In this document: positions 10,701 to 18,855 of the stretch, in pieces
How positions within the stretch are numbered: the first letter of the stretch is position 1
Layout of the letters: each line of letters opens with the position of its first letter
From: Pelomonas sp. V22
GTDB taxonomy: Bacteria > Pseudomonadota > Gammaproteobacteria > Burkholderiales > Burkholderiaceae_C
Direction: 5' to 3'
Length of the DNA: 64,000 nt
NCBI RefSeq assembly: GCF_030014915.1
Contig: NZ_JAGIXS010000003.1
Location: forward strand, 186,001 to 250,000
The notes under the pieces: generated by a model
Database searches by the model: none
Told to the model about the DNA's origin: nothing
The model's input: the letters and a program-made list of their open reading frames with translations, nothing else
Made by a program: the position numbers and the translations under genes

Positions 10701-11807
10701 TCAGACCAGCTCGAAAGGCCGCGGCTTGCCGGTCAGGTAGCCCTGGATCAGCTGGAAGCCGAGTTCGCGGCAGACCTGGGCTTCCGCCTCTTCCTCAACA
10801 CCCTCGGCCAGCGTGACCGAGCCGAGGTCGGTGACCAGCTTGACCAGGTCGCGCACCACGCGCAGCTTGCGTTCGCTGGCTTGGTGGATGCCGCGTATCA
10901 GGGCCATGTCGAACTTGACGAAGTCGGCCGGCACCTCGCCGATCTCGTTCAGCCGGGCCTGGCCGGCGCCGAAGTCGTCGTAGGCGAAGCGGGCGCCGAT
11001 GTCCTTGAGCCAGGCGCCGAGTTCGCGCATGCGCTCGGTTTCCATCACGGCGGTTTCGTGGATCTCGACGATCAGCTGCAGCTCAGGCCATTGCTTCAGC
11101 GTCTGCTCCAGCGCCGTGCGGAAGCCCGGCTCGAAGGTCTCGAGCGGATGCGTGTTGACGAAAAGCGCCGAGGCTCCCAGCTTGGGCGCCAGCATGCGGA
11201 TGCCGTGGCTGCGGAAGGCCTCGCTCAGTTCGGCCTCCAGGTTGAGCTGGGCCGCCAGGCTGAACAGATGCATGGGCGAGGCCGGCAGCTCGGGATGCTG
11301 GCTGCGGCCGAGCAGTTCGTAGGCGAACAGTTGGCCACCCTGGGCCCGCACGATGGGCTGGGCCGCGCCCGACAGCCCCGTGCCCTCCAGCAGCGCGCGG
11401 AACTGCGCCTCCTTGGGCGAGAAGTACTCGCTCAGCGTGGCGCCGGGCTGTACGAGCACCGTGCGGCCGTCGTCAGCCGCCAGGGCCGCTGCCGGGCCGG
11501 TGAGCAGGATGGATTTGAGGCGGAACTCGGCATGGCCGAAGTGGACGATGTCGTTCTCGGACAGCAGGGCCGAGCCGCTGATGCGCTCGCGGTTGACGAA
11601 GCTGCCGTTGGTGCTGTCCAGGTCGGTCAGGCGCAGCCGCCCCGACACATCGGCCGCCAGCTCGGCATGGCGGCGGCTCAGGCTGGTGGAGTTGACCACC
11701 AGGTCGTTGTCCGATTCGCGCCCGATGCGAAACGGCAGCGTGTTCACCACATAGGTGAGCCGGGAGCCATCGGCCGAGATGGCCTCGAAGAACCATTGTT
11801 TGTGCAT
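10701..11807 (-). CDS. FHA domain-EAL domain protein, predicted c-di-GMP phosphodiesterase
   Basis: A 368-aa soluble protein. Residues about 25-95 form an FHA phosphothreonine-binding domain: FRIGRESDND, SLSRRHAEL and STNGSFVN are the classic FHA signature segments. The C-terminal part (about 140-368) is an EAL domain with the catalytic elements mostly present: YELLGR (EAL glutamate), FVNTHP, VEIHET, YDDFGAGQA (Asp-Asp pair), VKFDMALI, LAEGVE and QGYLTGKP. It could therefore hydrolyse c-di-GMP under control of Ser/Thr phosphorylation. FHA directly fused to EAL is uncommon compared with PAS/GGDEF-EAL. No transmembrane segment is seen. Confidence 0.88.
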   Translation of the reverse strand: MHKQWFFEAISADGSRLTYVVNTLPFRIGRESDNDLVVNSTSLSRRHAELAADVSGRLRLTDLDSTNGSFVNRERISGSALLSENDIVHFGHAEFRLKSILLTGPAAALAADDGRTVLVQPGATLSEYFSPKEAQFRALLEGTGLSGAAQPIVRAQGGQLFAYELLGRSQHPELPASPMHLFSLAAQLNLEAELSEAFRSHGIRMLAPKLGASALFVNTHPLETFEPGFRTALEQTLKQWPELQLIVEIHETAVMETERMRELGAWLKDIGARFAYDDFGAGQARLNEIGEVPADFVKFDMALIRGIHQASERKLRVVRDLVKLVTDLGSVTLAEGVEEEAEAQVCRELGFQLIQGYLTGKPRPFELV

Positions 11808-11888
11808 GACGTCCCTAGGGCAAGGTCAGGGCAATGGTACTGGGCGGCATTGCAGGCTGCCACCGGGATAGCCTGCGGTTTCGGCGCC

Positions 11889-11916
11889 TTACTTGCGCAT
11901 GAGGGTCGACTTTCCG
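11889..11916 (-). pseudogene. relic of a second arginase 3' end
   Basis: On the minus strand this reads gga aag tcg acc ctc atg cgc aag taa, that is GKSTLMRK-stop, 22 bases beyond the arginase stop codon and in another frame. The intact arginase ends with the same eight residues, encoded ggc aaa tca acc ttg atg cgg aag taa. Every difference is synonymous, so this was once selected coding sequence. Best explanation: the tail of an older or divergent arginase allele left behind after gene replacement or a duplication/deletion. Confidence 0.7.
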
Positions 11917-11937
11917 TCTGCCGCAGGCAGGGCAAAC

Positions 11938-12858
11938 TTACTTCCGCATCAAGGTTGATTTGCCAAACAAGGACTCGATCAGGTCCACCGCCAGCTCGGC
12001 CGTCTTGTTGCGCACGTCCAGCGCCGGGTTCAGCTCCATCACGTCCAGCGAGGCCATGCGGCCGGTGTCGGCAATCATCTCCATGCAGAGCTGGGCCTCG
12101 CGGTAGGTCGGGCCGCCGGGTACGGTGGTGCCAACGCCGGGGGCGATGTCGGGGTCGAGGAAGTCGACGTCGAAGCTCACATGCAGGTGGGTGTTGGCGT
12201 CCAGCGTGGCCAGGGCCAGCTCCATCGTGTGACGCATGCCCATCTCGTCGATGTAGCGCATGTCGAAGACTTCGAGCTCCTGCTCGTGGACGAAGCGCTT
12301 TTCGCCGGCATCGACGCTGCGGATGCCGATCTGGCGCACCCACTTGGGGCTGATGGCCGGAACATGGCCGCCAATCTCGATCAGCTCCTTCGGCCCGTGG
12401 CCGGCCAGGCAGGCCACCGGCATGCCGTGGATATTGCCGCTGGGCGTGAGCTGGCTGGTGTTGAAGTCGGCATGGGCATCGAGCCAGAGGATGCGCAGCT
12501 TCTTGCCGGTTTCGCGGCAGTGGCGGGCCACGGCGCTGATCGAGCCTATGCCGAGGCAATGGTCGCCGCCGAGCAGGATGGGCATGCGGCCCAGCTTCAG
12601 CTCGGCATGGACGGCCTCGTGCACGGCCTGGTTCCAGGCCACGACCTCGTTCAGGTGGCGGTAGCCGTCCACCGGCGGCAGCCAGGGGTTGGACGGGCCG
12701 CTCAGGTTGCCGCGATCGACGACGTCGACGCCATGGCCCTCCAGCGTGGCGCCGAGGCCAGCCACGCGCAGGGCCTCGGGGCCCATGCTGGCGCCACGGG
12801 CGCCCGCGCCGATGTCGGTGGGCGCGCCGATCAGGGATACGTTTCTCAGGGTGGTCAT
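11938..12858 (-). CDS. rocF: arginase
   Basis: Hydrolyses L-arginine to L-ornithine and urea with a binuclear Mn2+ centre. About 306 aa. All metal motifs are present: GGDHCLG near residue 100, DAHADFN near 125 and SFDVDFLDPDIAPG near 230. The first ATG with a plausible site (12858, MTTLRNVSL) is preferred; ATG 12879 would overlap the upstream stop. The stop of the LOG-family gene is 10 bases upstream, so they probably form one transcript. The gene ends GKSTLMRK, and a synonymous copy of this tail lies just downstream. Confidence 0.95.
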   Translation of the reverse strand: MTTLRNVSLIGAPTDIGAGARGASMGPEALRVAGLGATLEGHGVDVVDRGNLSGPSNPWLPPVDGYRHLNEVVAWNQAVHEAVHAELKLGRMPILLGGDHCLGIGSISAVARHCRETGKKLRILWLDAHADFNTSQLTPSGNIHGMPVACLAGHGPKELIEIGGHVPAISPKWVRQIGIRSVDAGEKRFVHEQELEVFDMRYIDEMGMRHTMELALATLDANTHLHVSFDVDFLDPDIAPGVGTTVPGGPTYREAQLCMEMIADTGRMASLDVMELNPALDVRNKTAELAVDLIESLFGKSTLMRK

Positions 12859-12868
12859 AGCGGGTCTT

Positions 12869-13756
12869 TCAGACCGCATCGGGTGCGGCAGGGTTCATGT
12901 CGTATTCGTTCTCGAGCAGGGCCCAGGCCTCCTCGGCCGTCTCGACAAAGTGGAACAGCTGTTCGTCGCCGGGGCTGATCATGCCGGTCTCGACCAGCAC
13001 GTCGAAGTTGATCAGCCGGGTCCAGAACTCGCGGCCGAACATCAGGATGGGCCGCGAGCGGCACTTGCCCGTCTGGATCAGGGTCAGGGCCTCGAACAGC
13101 TCGTCCAGCGTACCGAAGCCGCCGGGGAAGGCCACCAGCGCCACCGAGCGCATCAGGAAATGCATCTTGCGCAGCGCGAAGTAGTGGAAGCGGAAGCACA
13201 GCTCCGGCGTGATGTAGGGATTGGGAGCCTGCTCATGCGGCAGCACGATGTTGAGGCCTATGCTGCGGCCGCCCACCTCGTAGGCGCCGCGGTTGCCGGC
13301 TTCCATGATGCCGGGGCCGCCGCCGGTGACCACGTAGATCGGGTCCTCGCGCTGCAGCGAGGCACGCGTGACGATGGCAGAGAAGCGGCGCGCCTCCTCG
13401 TAGTAGCGGCTCATGGCCAGCTGGGTGCGGGCACGCGCCAGTGCGGCGGCGTCTCCAGCCTCCTCGGCCCGGGCCAGGCCGGCCTCGGCCGCCTCGCGCG
13501 AAGGGATGCGCGCGCTGCCGAAGATCACCAGGGTCGACTTGATGCCCTGCTCCTGCTGCATCAGCTCGGGCTTCAGCAGCTCCAGCTGCATGCGCACCGG
13601 GCGCAACTCCTCGCGCAGCAGGAAGTCGTCGTCGACAAAGGCCAGGCGGTAGGCGGCCAGGTCGCTGTCGTAGGCGGGGGGCACGACGGCCTGCTTGCGG
13701 GCCTCTTCCTTGGCACTGGGAAAGTTGCGGGCGTTGAGCGGGTTGCGCTTTTTCAT
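12869..13756 (-). CDS. LOG/TIGR00730-family Rossmann-fold protein
   Basis: A 295-aa member of the 'lysine decarboxylase-like' LOG family, whose characterised members release free bases from nucleoside 5'-monophosphates (cytokinin-activating phosphoribohydrolases). The diagnostic PGGFGTLDELFE loop is present near residue 215, along with VVTGGGPGIMEAGNRGA earlier. An N-terminal extension of about 75 residues before the Rossmann core makes it a long-form member. The true substrate is unknown; older 'lysine decarboxylase' labels for this family are misleading. First gene of the pair with arginase. Confidence 0.85.
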   Translation of the reverse strand: MKKRNPLNARNFPSAKEEARKQAVVPPAYDSDLAAYRLAFVDDDFLLREELRPVRMQLELLKPELMQQEQGIKSTLVIFGSARIPSREAAEAGLARAEEAGDAAALARARTQLAMSRYYEEARRFSAIVTRASLQREDPIYVVTGGGPGIMEAGNRGAYEVGGRSIGLNIVLPHEQAPNPYITPELCFRFHYFALRKMHFLMRSVALVAFPGGFGTLDELFEALTLIQTGKCRSRPILMFGREFWTRLINFDVLVETGMISPGDEQLFHFVETAEEAWALLENEYDMNPAAPDAV

Positions 13757-13866
13757 GATGGTTCCCGCGGGAGGCAGGCGGTCAGGGAGGGCGCTCGCGC
13801 GCCGGGCGGCAGCTTAAGTCAGGGCCGGCTGAATATTCTTCCGTATTTAGCGCTTGAACATCGCAT

Positions 13867-14625
13867 TCATTCGGCGCAAACGGGGCATTCCCCATCGCGC
13901 CGCACGCCGATCTCGTTCCATTCCATCGTTCGTGCGTCCAGCATCAGCAGGCGGCCGCGCAGACCGCCTTCTAGGCCAGCCAGCAGCTTGAGCCCCTCGG
14001 CCGCCTGCAGGCTGCCGATGACGCCCACCAGCGGCGCGAACACACCCATGGTGGCGCAGCGCTGCTCCTCGAAGCGGCTGTCGGGCGGGAACAGGCAGGC
14101 GTAGCAGGGACAGTCCTGCTGGCGGCGGTCGTAGACGCTGATCTGGCCGTCGAAGCCGGTGGCGGCGGCGGCCACCAGCGGCTTGCGATGCCTGACGCAG
14201 GCGGCGTTGACCGCATGGCGGGTGGAGAAGTTGTCGCTGCAATCGAAGACCACGTCGGCCTCGCGGACCAGCTCGTCGAGCAGGGCCGCGTCGGCGCGTT
14301 GCTGCACGGTGCGAACCTCGGCGCCCGGATTGATCTCGCGGATGCTCTGCGCGGCCGACTCGACCTTGGGCTGGCCGATGCGGTCCTGCCGGTGCGCGAT
14401 CTGGCGCTGCAGATTGGTCAGGTCCACGGTGTCGTGGTCCACGAGGGTGATGCGCCCCACGCCGGCCGTGCCGAGGTAGAGCGCCACCGGGGAGCCCAGG
14501 CCGCCGGCGCCAATCACCAGGGCATGGCCATCGAGCAGGCGCTGCTGGCCTTCGATGCCGATCTCGTCCAGCAGGATGTGGCGCGAGTAGCGCAGCAGCT
14601 GTTCGTCGTTCATGGTGTCACTCAT
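13867..14625 (-). CDS. moeB: HesA/MoeB/ThiF family adenylyltransferase
   Basis: E1-like enzyme that adenylates the C-terminal Gly-Gly of a sulfur carrier (MoaD for molybdopterin, or ThiS). 252 aa. The ATP-binding GAGGLGSPVALYL is near residue 40 and DHDTVDLTNLQRQ (catalytic/ATP residues) near 65. Zinc-binding cysteine pairs are CPCYAC in the middle and CPVC at the very C-terminus. The lack of a rhodanese domain fits MoeB, but ThiF cannot be excluded without seeing the partner carrier, which is not nearby. The start overlaps the LysR gene stop (ATGA); a second ATG lies four codons in. Confidence 0.88.
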   Translation of the reverse strand: MSDTMNDEQLLRYSRHILLDEIGIEGQQRLLDGHALVIGAGGLGSPVALYLGTAGVGRITLVDHDTVDLTNLQRQIAHRQDRIGQPKVESAAQSIREINPGAEVRTVQQRADAALLDELVREADVVFDCSDNFSTRHAVNAACVRHRKPLVAAAATGFDGQISVYDRRQQDCPCYACLFPPDSRFEEQRCATMGVFAPLVGVIGSLQAAEGLKLLAGLEGGLRGRLLMLDARTMEWNEIGVRRDGECPVCAE

Positions 14626-15560
14626 GGTGCGAGCTTAAGCCCCAGGACCGGGTCGGCGAGGCTGGCCAGGCTGTCGCGCATCGCTGTCACAAAGTGGCGC
14701 AGCTTGGCAGGCTGGTGGCGCTGGTAGGGGTAGATCAGGTGCACCGGCAGGGCCGGGGCCCGCCATTGCGGCAGCAACTGCACCAGCTCGCCGCTGGCCA
14801 GGTCCGCCTGCGTGAGCCAGGCCGACATGGCCGCCACGCCGAGGCCGGCCTGCACGGCATTGCGCAGTGCGAACAGGCTGTCGGTGATCAGGCGAGGCCG
14901 CAGCGTGAGCCTGGCCTGCTGGCCACCCGGGCCCAGCAGTGTCAGCTCGTTGCGATAGAAGGTGCCGAGGGCCAGCCAGTCGTAGCTGTTCAGGTCGGCC
15001 GGCACCTGCGGCAGCGGCCGGCCTTCGAGCAGGCTGGGCGCGGCGACCACGATGCGCGGAATCTCGGCCAGCTTCAGCGCCACCACCGAGGAATCGACGA
15101 GGCTGCCCACGCGAATCGCACAGTCCAGGTCCTGGGCGCGGAACTTGGGCGGCTGGTCGTCCAGCAGCCATTCGACGCTGAGCCGGGGCGAGCGGCGCAG
15201 CAGCTCGATCAGTGGCTGCATCAGCTGCAACTGCCCCAGCGCATGCGGCACCAGCACGCGCAGCAGGCCTTCGGGCTCTTCCTGGGCGCCGCGCAATGTG
15301 GCCTGCATGGCATCCCAATCGGCCAGCAGCGTGCGGGCCTGCTCATAGCACTGGGCACCACCCTCGGTCAGCCGCAGCGCATGGGTGGAGCGCTGCAGCA
15401 GCCGCAGGCCGAGGCTGTGCTCCAGCGCCTTCAGGCGCCGGCTGACGGTGGGCTGCGTGGTGTTCAGCTGGGTGGCCGCAGCCGAAAGACTGCCGGCTTC
15501 GACGATGCGGACAAAGGTCTGCAGCAGATCGAGCCGGTCATTGCCGGGGGTTCTTGTCAT
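14622..15560 (-). CDS. LysR-family transcriptional regulator
   Basis: A 312-aa regulator. The N-terminal helix-turn-helix is seen around residues 10-70 (LLQTFVRIVEAGSLSAAA, TQPTVSRRLKALE) and is followed by a LysR substrate-binding domain. It is of the CrgA-like subgroup by overall look. The frame is open far upstream, but the ATG at 15560 gives the standard start 9 residues before the HTH. It is divergent from the MFS exporter 102 bases away, the usual arrangement of a LysR regulator and its target. It overlaps moeB at its 3' end, so regulator and MoeB-like enzyme are co-transcribed. Confidence 0.92.
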   Translation of the reverse strand: MTRTPGNDRLDLLQTFVRIVEAGSLSAAATQLNTTQPTVSRRLKALEHSLGLRLLQRSTHALRLTEGGAQCYEQARTLLADWDAMQATLRGAQEEPEGLLRVLVPHALGQLQLMQPLIELLRRSPRLSVEWLLDDQPPKFRAQDLDCAIRVGSLVDSSVVALKLAEIPRIVVAAPSLLEGRPLPQVPADLNSYDWLALGTFYRNELTLLGPGGQQARLTLRPRLITDSLFALRNAVQAGLGVAAMSAWLTQADLASGELVQLLPQWRAPALPVHLIYPYQRHQPAKLRHFVTAMRDSLASLADPVLGLKLAP

Positions 15561-15662
15561 GCGGAAAGCGTATTCAAGAAATGCTTGCCACTGTACTTCT
15601 ATGCGAAACCCGAATTCGAGAAACTGCCAGCCTTGCTGCCCTTGCCACCGATTGCCCCCCTC

Positions 15663-16853
15663 ATGGAACAGACCTTCACTTCCTCGCTGCCCCAGGCCCC
15701 GGCCGCCCCGGGCCTGTCGCGCCGCCTGGTCCTGCTGCTGGCGGCCGGTGCCGGCTTCTCGGTGGCCGGGCTCTACTACGCCCAGCCCATGCTCGGCAGC
15801 CTGGCCGAGCAGTTCGGGGCCAGCAGCGCCGAGATCGGCCTCGTGCCCACGCTGACCCAGCTCGGCTATGCCGCCGGCATCCTGCTGCTGGCACCGCTCG
15901 GTGATCGCTTCGACCGCCGCCGCATCATCCTCATCAAGGCCCTGGCCCTGCTGCTGTCGCTCGCGCTGGCGGCGCTGGCGCCGCAGCTCTGGGTGCTCTG
16001 GCTGGCCAGCGCCCTGATCGGTCTCTCGGCCACGCTGGCCCAGGACCTGGTGCCAGCCGCCGCCACGCTGGCGCCGGAAGCGGAGCGCGGCAAGACGGTG
16101 GGCTCGGTGATGACGGGCTTGCTGCTCGGCATCCTGCTGTCGCGTGTGGTCAGCGGTGCACTGGCCCAGCAGCTGGGTTGGCGCGCCGTGTTTGCCGTGG
16201 CGGCGCTGAGCATCGCACTGCTGGCCTGGCTGCTGCGGCGCGGCCTGCCGCATTTCGCGCCGACCACGCAGCTCGGCTATGGCGAACTGCTGGCCAGTCT
16301 CTGGAGCCTCCTGAAGCGGCACCGCGAGCTGCGCCGCGCGGCGCTGGCCCAGGGGCTGCTGGCCGTGGCCTTCAGCGCTTTCTGGTCCACGCTGGCCCTG
16401 ATGCTGCACAGCCCGCCGCTGAATCTCGGCAGCACGGTGGCCGGTGCCTTCGGCCTGGCCGGTGCGGCCGGCGCGCTGGCTGCACCACTCGCTGGGGCCA
16501 TGGCCGACCGGCGTGGGCCTGGCCGCGTGATCCTGCTGGGCGCCAGCCTGGTGCTGGCTTCCTTTGCAGCGATGGCCCTGGGCCCGCAAAGCCTGTGGCT
16601 GGTGGCGCTGGCAGCCCTGGTGTTCGACCTCGGCTTCCAGGCCAGCCTGGTCTCGCACCAGAGCATCGTCTACGGCATCGAGCCGCCGGCGCGCAGCCGG
16701 CTGAACGCGGTGCTGATCGGCGCGATGTTCATGGGCATGAGCAGCGGCTCCTGGCTGGGCGGACTGGCGATGGGCGAGTATGGCTGGCGCGGCGTCTGCA
16801 CCTTGGCGGCCGGAGCGGCTGCCCTGGCCCTGGTCGTGCGGCTGCGTCGCTGA
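15663..16853 (+). CDS. MFS transporter, predicted drug/metabolite exporter
   Basis: A 396-aa inner-membrane protein with 12 predicted hydrophobic helices. The loop 2-3 motif of MFS antiporters is recognisable as APLGDRFDRRRII near residue 80, and DRRGPGRVI is the equivalent in the second half. The N-terminus SVAGLYYAQPMLGSLAEQF is typical of the YnfM/drug:H+ antiporter group. The divergent LysR gene is its probable regulator. The start ATG is the first that excludes antisense-derived upstream sequence; an AT-richer stretch ahead of it leaves room for promoters of both genes. Confidence 0.9.
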   Translation: MEQTFTSSLPQAPAAPGLSRRLVLLLAAGAGFSVAGLYYAQPMLGSLAEQFGASSAEIGLVPTLTQLGYAAGILLLAPLGDRFDRRRIILIKALALLLSLALAALAPQLWVLWLASALIGLSATLAQDLVPAAATLAPEAERGKTVGSVMTGLLLGILLSRVVSGALAQQLGWRAVFAVAALSIALLAWLLRRGLPHFAPTTQLGYGELLASLWSLLKRHRELRRAALAQGLLAVAFSAFWSTLALMLHSPPLNLGSTVAGAFGLAGAAGALAAPLAGAMADRRGPGRVILLGASLVLASFAAMALGPQSLWLVALAALVFDLGFQASLVSHQSIVYGIEPPARSRLNAVLIGAMFMGMSSGSWLGGLAMGEYGWRGVCTLAAGAAALALVVRLRR

Positions 16854-16878
16854 TCGCTTGCCGCTCTGGAATGAGAAA

Positions 16879-16905
16879 GGCCCGCTGCTGCGGGCCCTTG
16901 CTTTG
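16879..16905. terminator. intrinsic terminator between convergent genes
   Basis: Perfect 7-bp stem GGCCCGC-TGCT-GCGGGCC with flanking AAA on the left and a TTGCTTT stretch on the right. It lies between the MFS gene (plus) and ctpA (minus), so it can serve both directions. Confidence 0.75.
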
Positions 16906-16919
16906 CCTCTTGCCGGACT

Positions 16920-18353
16920 TTATTCGGTCTTGGCTTCGGCCTTGCGCTCGGTGGCCGTCTTGGACACCAGCACCGGCTGGCCCTTCAGGCGGTTCAGGGC
17001 CTGGACCAGCGGGAAGTCCTCGCCGCTGCCGAACTCGGGCAGGGGCTTGAGCTCATTCTTCTTGGCTTCAGCTTCGAGCTTGGCGCGCGCTTCCTCGCGG
17101 GCTTTCTCGCGGGCTTCATCCTTGGCCTCGGGGCCATTGGCCAGGTGCTTCTCGAGATCGGCCTCGCGCATGCGCAGGGCGGCGAACACATTGCCCTCGG
17201 CGGTCTCGTCCAGCATCACATCGGGCACGATGCCCTTGGCCTGGATCGAGCGGCCGCTCGGTGTGTAGTAGCGGGCCGTGGTGATCTTGAGCGCGGTGTC
17301 CGGGCTCAGCTGGCGCACGGTCTGCACCGAGCCCTTGCCGAAGGTCTGGGCACCCATGATGATGGCGCGGTGGTGGTCTTGCAGGGCACCGGCAACGATC
17401 TCGCTGGCCGAGGCCGAGCCTTCATTGACCAACACCACCAGGGGCACGCTCTTCAGCGCGGCCGGCAGCTTGCGCAGCGGGTCGTTGGCGCCACGGCGCA
17501 CGTAGTACTCGGGACTCGACTTGAAGGTGGACTTGGATTCGGCGATCTGGCCATTGGTCGAAACCACGTCCACGTCCTTGGGCAGGAAGGCGGCCGACAG
17601 TGCCACGGCGCCTTCGAGCAGGCCGCCCGGGTCGTTGCGCAGGTCCAGCACCAGGCCCTTCAGATTGGGTTCCTGCTTGTAGATCTCTTCGAGCTTCTTG
17701 GCGAAGTCTTCGATCGTGCGGTCCTGGAACTGGCTCACACGCAGCCAGGCATAGCCGGGCTCGACCACCTTGGCGCGCACACTCTGCATGCGAATCTCTT
17801 CGCGCACGATGGTGATGGGGAAGCTGCGGCTTTCGGCCTTGCGGTAGATGGTGAGCGTGACCTTGGTGGCCGGCTCGCCGCGCATCTTCTTGACGGCCTG
17901 GTCGAGGGTCAGGCCCTTGACTGGCGTGTCGTCGATCTTGCTGATCAGGTCACCGCTCTTCAAGCCGCCACGGAAGGCGGGCGAGCCCTCGATCGGGGAG
18001 ACGATCTTCACGAGCCCGTCTTCCATGCCGATCTCGATGCCGACGCCGATGAACTTGCCGGTCGTGCCTTCGCGGAATTCCTTGAAGTTCTTCTTGTCGA
18101 AGAACTGCGAGTGCGGATCCAGGCCCGCCACCATGCCGGCGATGGCATCGTTGATCAGCTTCTTTTCGTCGACCGGTTCGACATAGTCGGACTTGACCAT
18201 GCCGAACACGGCGGCGAGTTGTTGCAACTCTTCGAGCGGCAGCGGCGACAGACCCGAACCGCTGCGCGCATTTGCTTGCAGCTGCATCGTGGTCAGCGCC
18301 CCAGCCATGGCGCCCAAAGCGACCCAGCCTGCGACTTTCAGTTTGGCACCCAT
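16920..18353 (-). CDS. ctpA: carboxy-terminal processing protease, S41A family
   Basis: Periplasmic serine protease of 477 aa. The N-terminal hydrophobic segment (VAGWVALGAMAGALTT) is an uncleaved anchor or signal peptide. Next come a CTP N-terminal region, a PDZ domain (about residues 85-170, with SPIEGSPAFRGGLKSGDLI) and the S41 catalytic core. The nucleophile Ser lies in NEGSASASEIVAGAL and the general-base Lys in TFGKGSVQT, the Ser-Lys dyad of the family. The C-terminus is Lys/Glu/Ala-rich and helical. ATG 18353 (MGAKLKV) is chosen over longer frames because it starts just before the signal segment. Confidence 0.94.
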   Translation of the reverse strand: MGAKLKVAGWVALGAMAGALTTMQLQANARSGSGLSPLPLEELQQLAAVFGMVKSDYVEPVDEKKLINDAIAGMVAGLDPHSQFFDKKNFKEFREGTTGKFIGVGIEIGMEDGLVKIVSPIEGSPAFRGGLKSGDLISKIDDTPVKGLTLDQAVKKMRGEPATKVTLTIYRKAESRSFPITIVREEIRMQSVRAKVVEPGYAWLRVSQFQDRTIEDFAKKLEEIYKQEPNLKGLVLDLRNDPGGLLEGAVALSAAFLPKDVDVVSTNGQIAESKSTFKSSPEYYVRRGANDPLRKLPAALKSVPLVVLVNEGSASASEIVAGALQDHHRAIIMGAQTFGKGSVQTVRQLSPDTALKITTARYYTPSGRSIQAKGIVPDVMLDETAEGNVFAALRMREADLEKHLANGPEAKDEAREKAREEARAKLEAEAKKNELKPLPEFGSGEDFPLVQALNRLKGQPVLVSKTATERKAEAKTE

Positions 18354-18717
18354 GATGCGAGCAATTCCTATCGAAGAATCCAGTATTGATGCGGCCTGGC
18401 GGGGCGTTTGAGGGCCGCCACCAGGCTCGTCCCAAGTATAGGCTCTTGCCTTCTTTGGCGATGCTGGTAAGAGGCCGGGCAACCCCTCATTTCGGGCATG
18501 GCAGTGACAAAGCAGACACAAAAAGCGGCTGACGATGGGGTGACTTTCGGCGCACCGGACCCGGATCTGCAGCCCCTGCGGCGGCCATTGCGGCGCGATG
18601 TAAAGAAACGCTGCTGGGCTGCAAATCCGGGCTGATCGGCCGGTCTTGGCGGGGCCGGGATGACCGCGGCCGCCGCTCGCCGGTGGCCCGCGAGGCTAGC
18701 CCTACAATCCGCTCCCT
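18354..18717. other. intergenic region upstream of ctpA and tRNA-Arg
   Basis: No credible gene. On the minus strand TATACT (plus-strand AGTATA, 18435-18440) is a possible -10 for ctpA. On the plus strand TACAAT (18703-18708) ends ten bases before the tRNA and is a good -10 for it, without an obvious -35. The rest is GC-rich without clear structure. Confidence 0.5.
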
Positions 18718-18792
18718 CTCTCCGTAGTTCAATGGATAGAACGGCCGCCTCCTAAGCGGCAAATACAGGTTCGATTCCTGTCGGAGGGACCA
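18718..18792 (+). tRNA. tRNA-Arg (anticodon CCT)
   Basis: Cloverleaf of 75 bases. Acceptor CTCTCCG pairs with CGGAGGG (one G-T pair). The anticodon stem GCCGC/GCGGC encloses the loop CTCCTAA with anticodon CCT. The T-arm is ACAGG-TTCGATT-CCTGT. CCA is encoded. It reads AGG codons, which are rare in this GC-rich coding style. Confidence 0.95.
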
Positions 18793-18855
18793 TGCCAAGT
18801 CACTGCCTGCAGCTCATGCCACAGGGCACTCTTGGCGCGCGTCATGCCCCTTGCC

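Noticed and set aside
14622-16658. 678-codon frame including the LysR gene with a 366-residue extension
   Set aside because: The extension is antisense to the MFS gene and Gln/Arg/His-rich; the LysR family starts at the ATG at 15560.
18487-18798. Minus-strand frame containing RQESNLYLPLRRRPFYPLNYGE
   Set aside because: Produced by the antisense strand of tRNA-Arg; not a protein gene.
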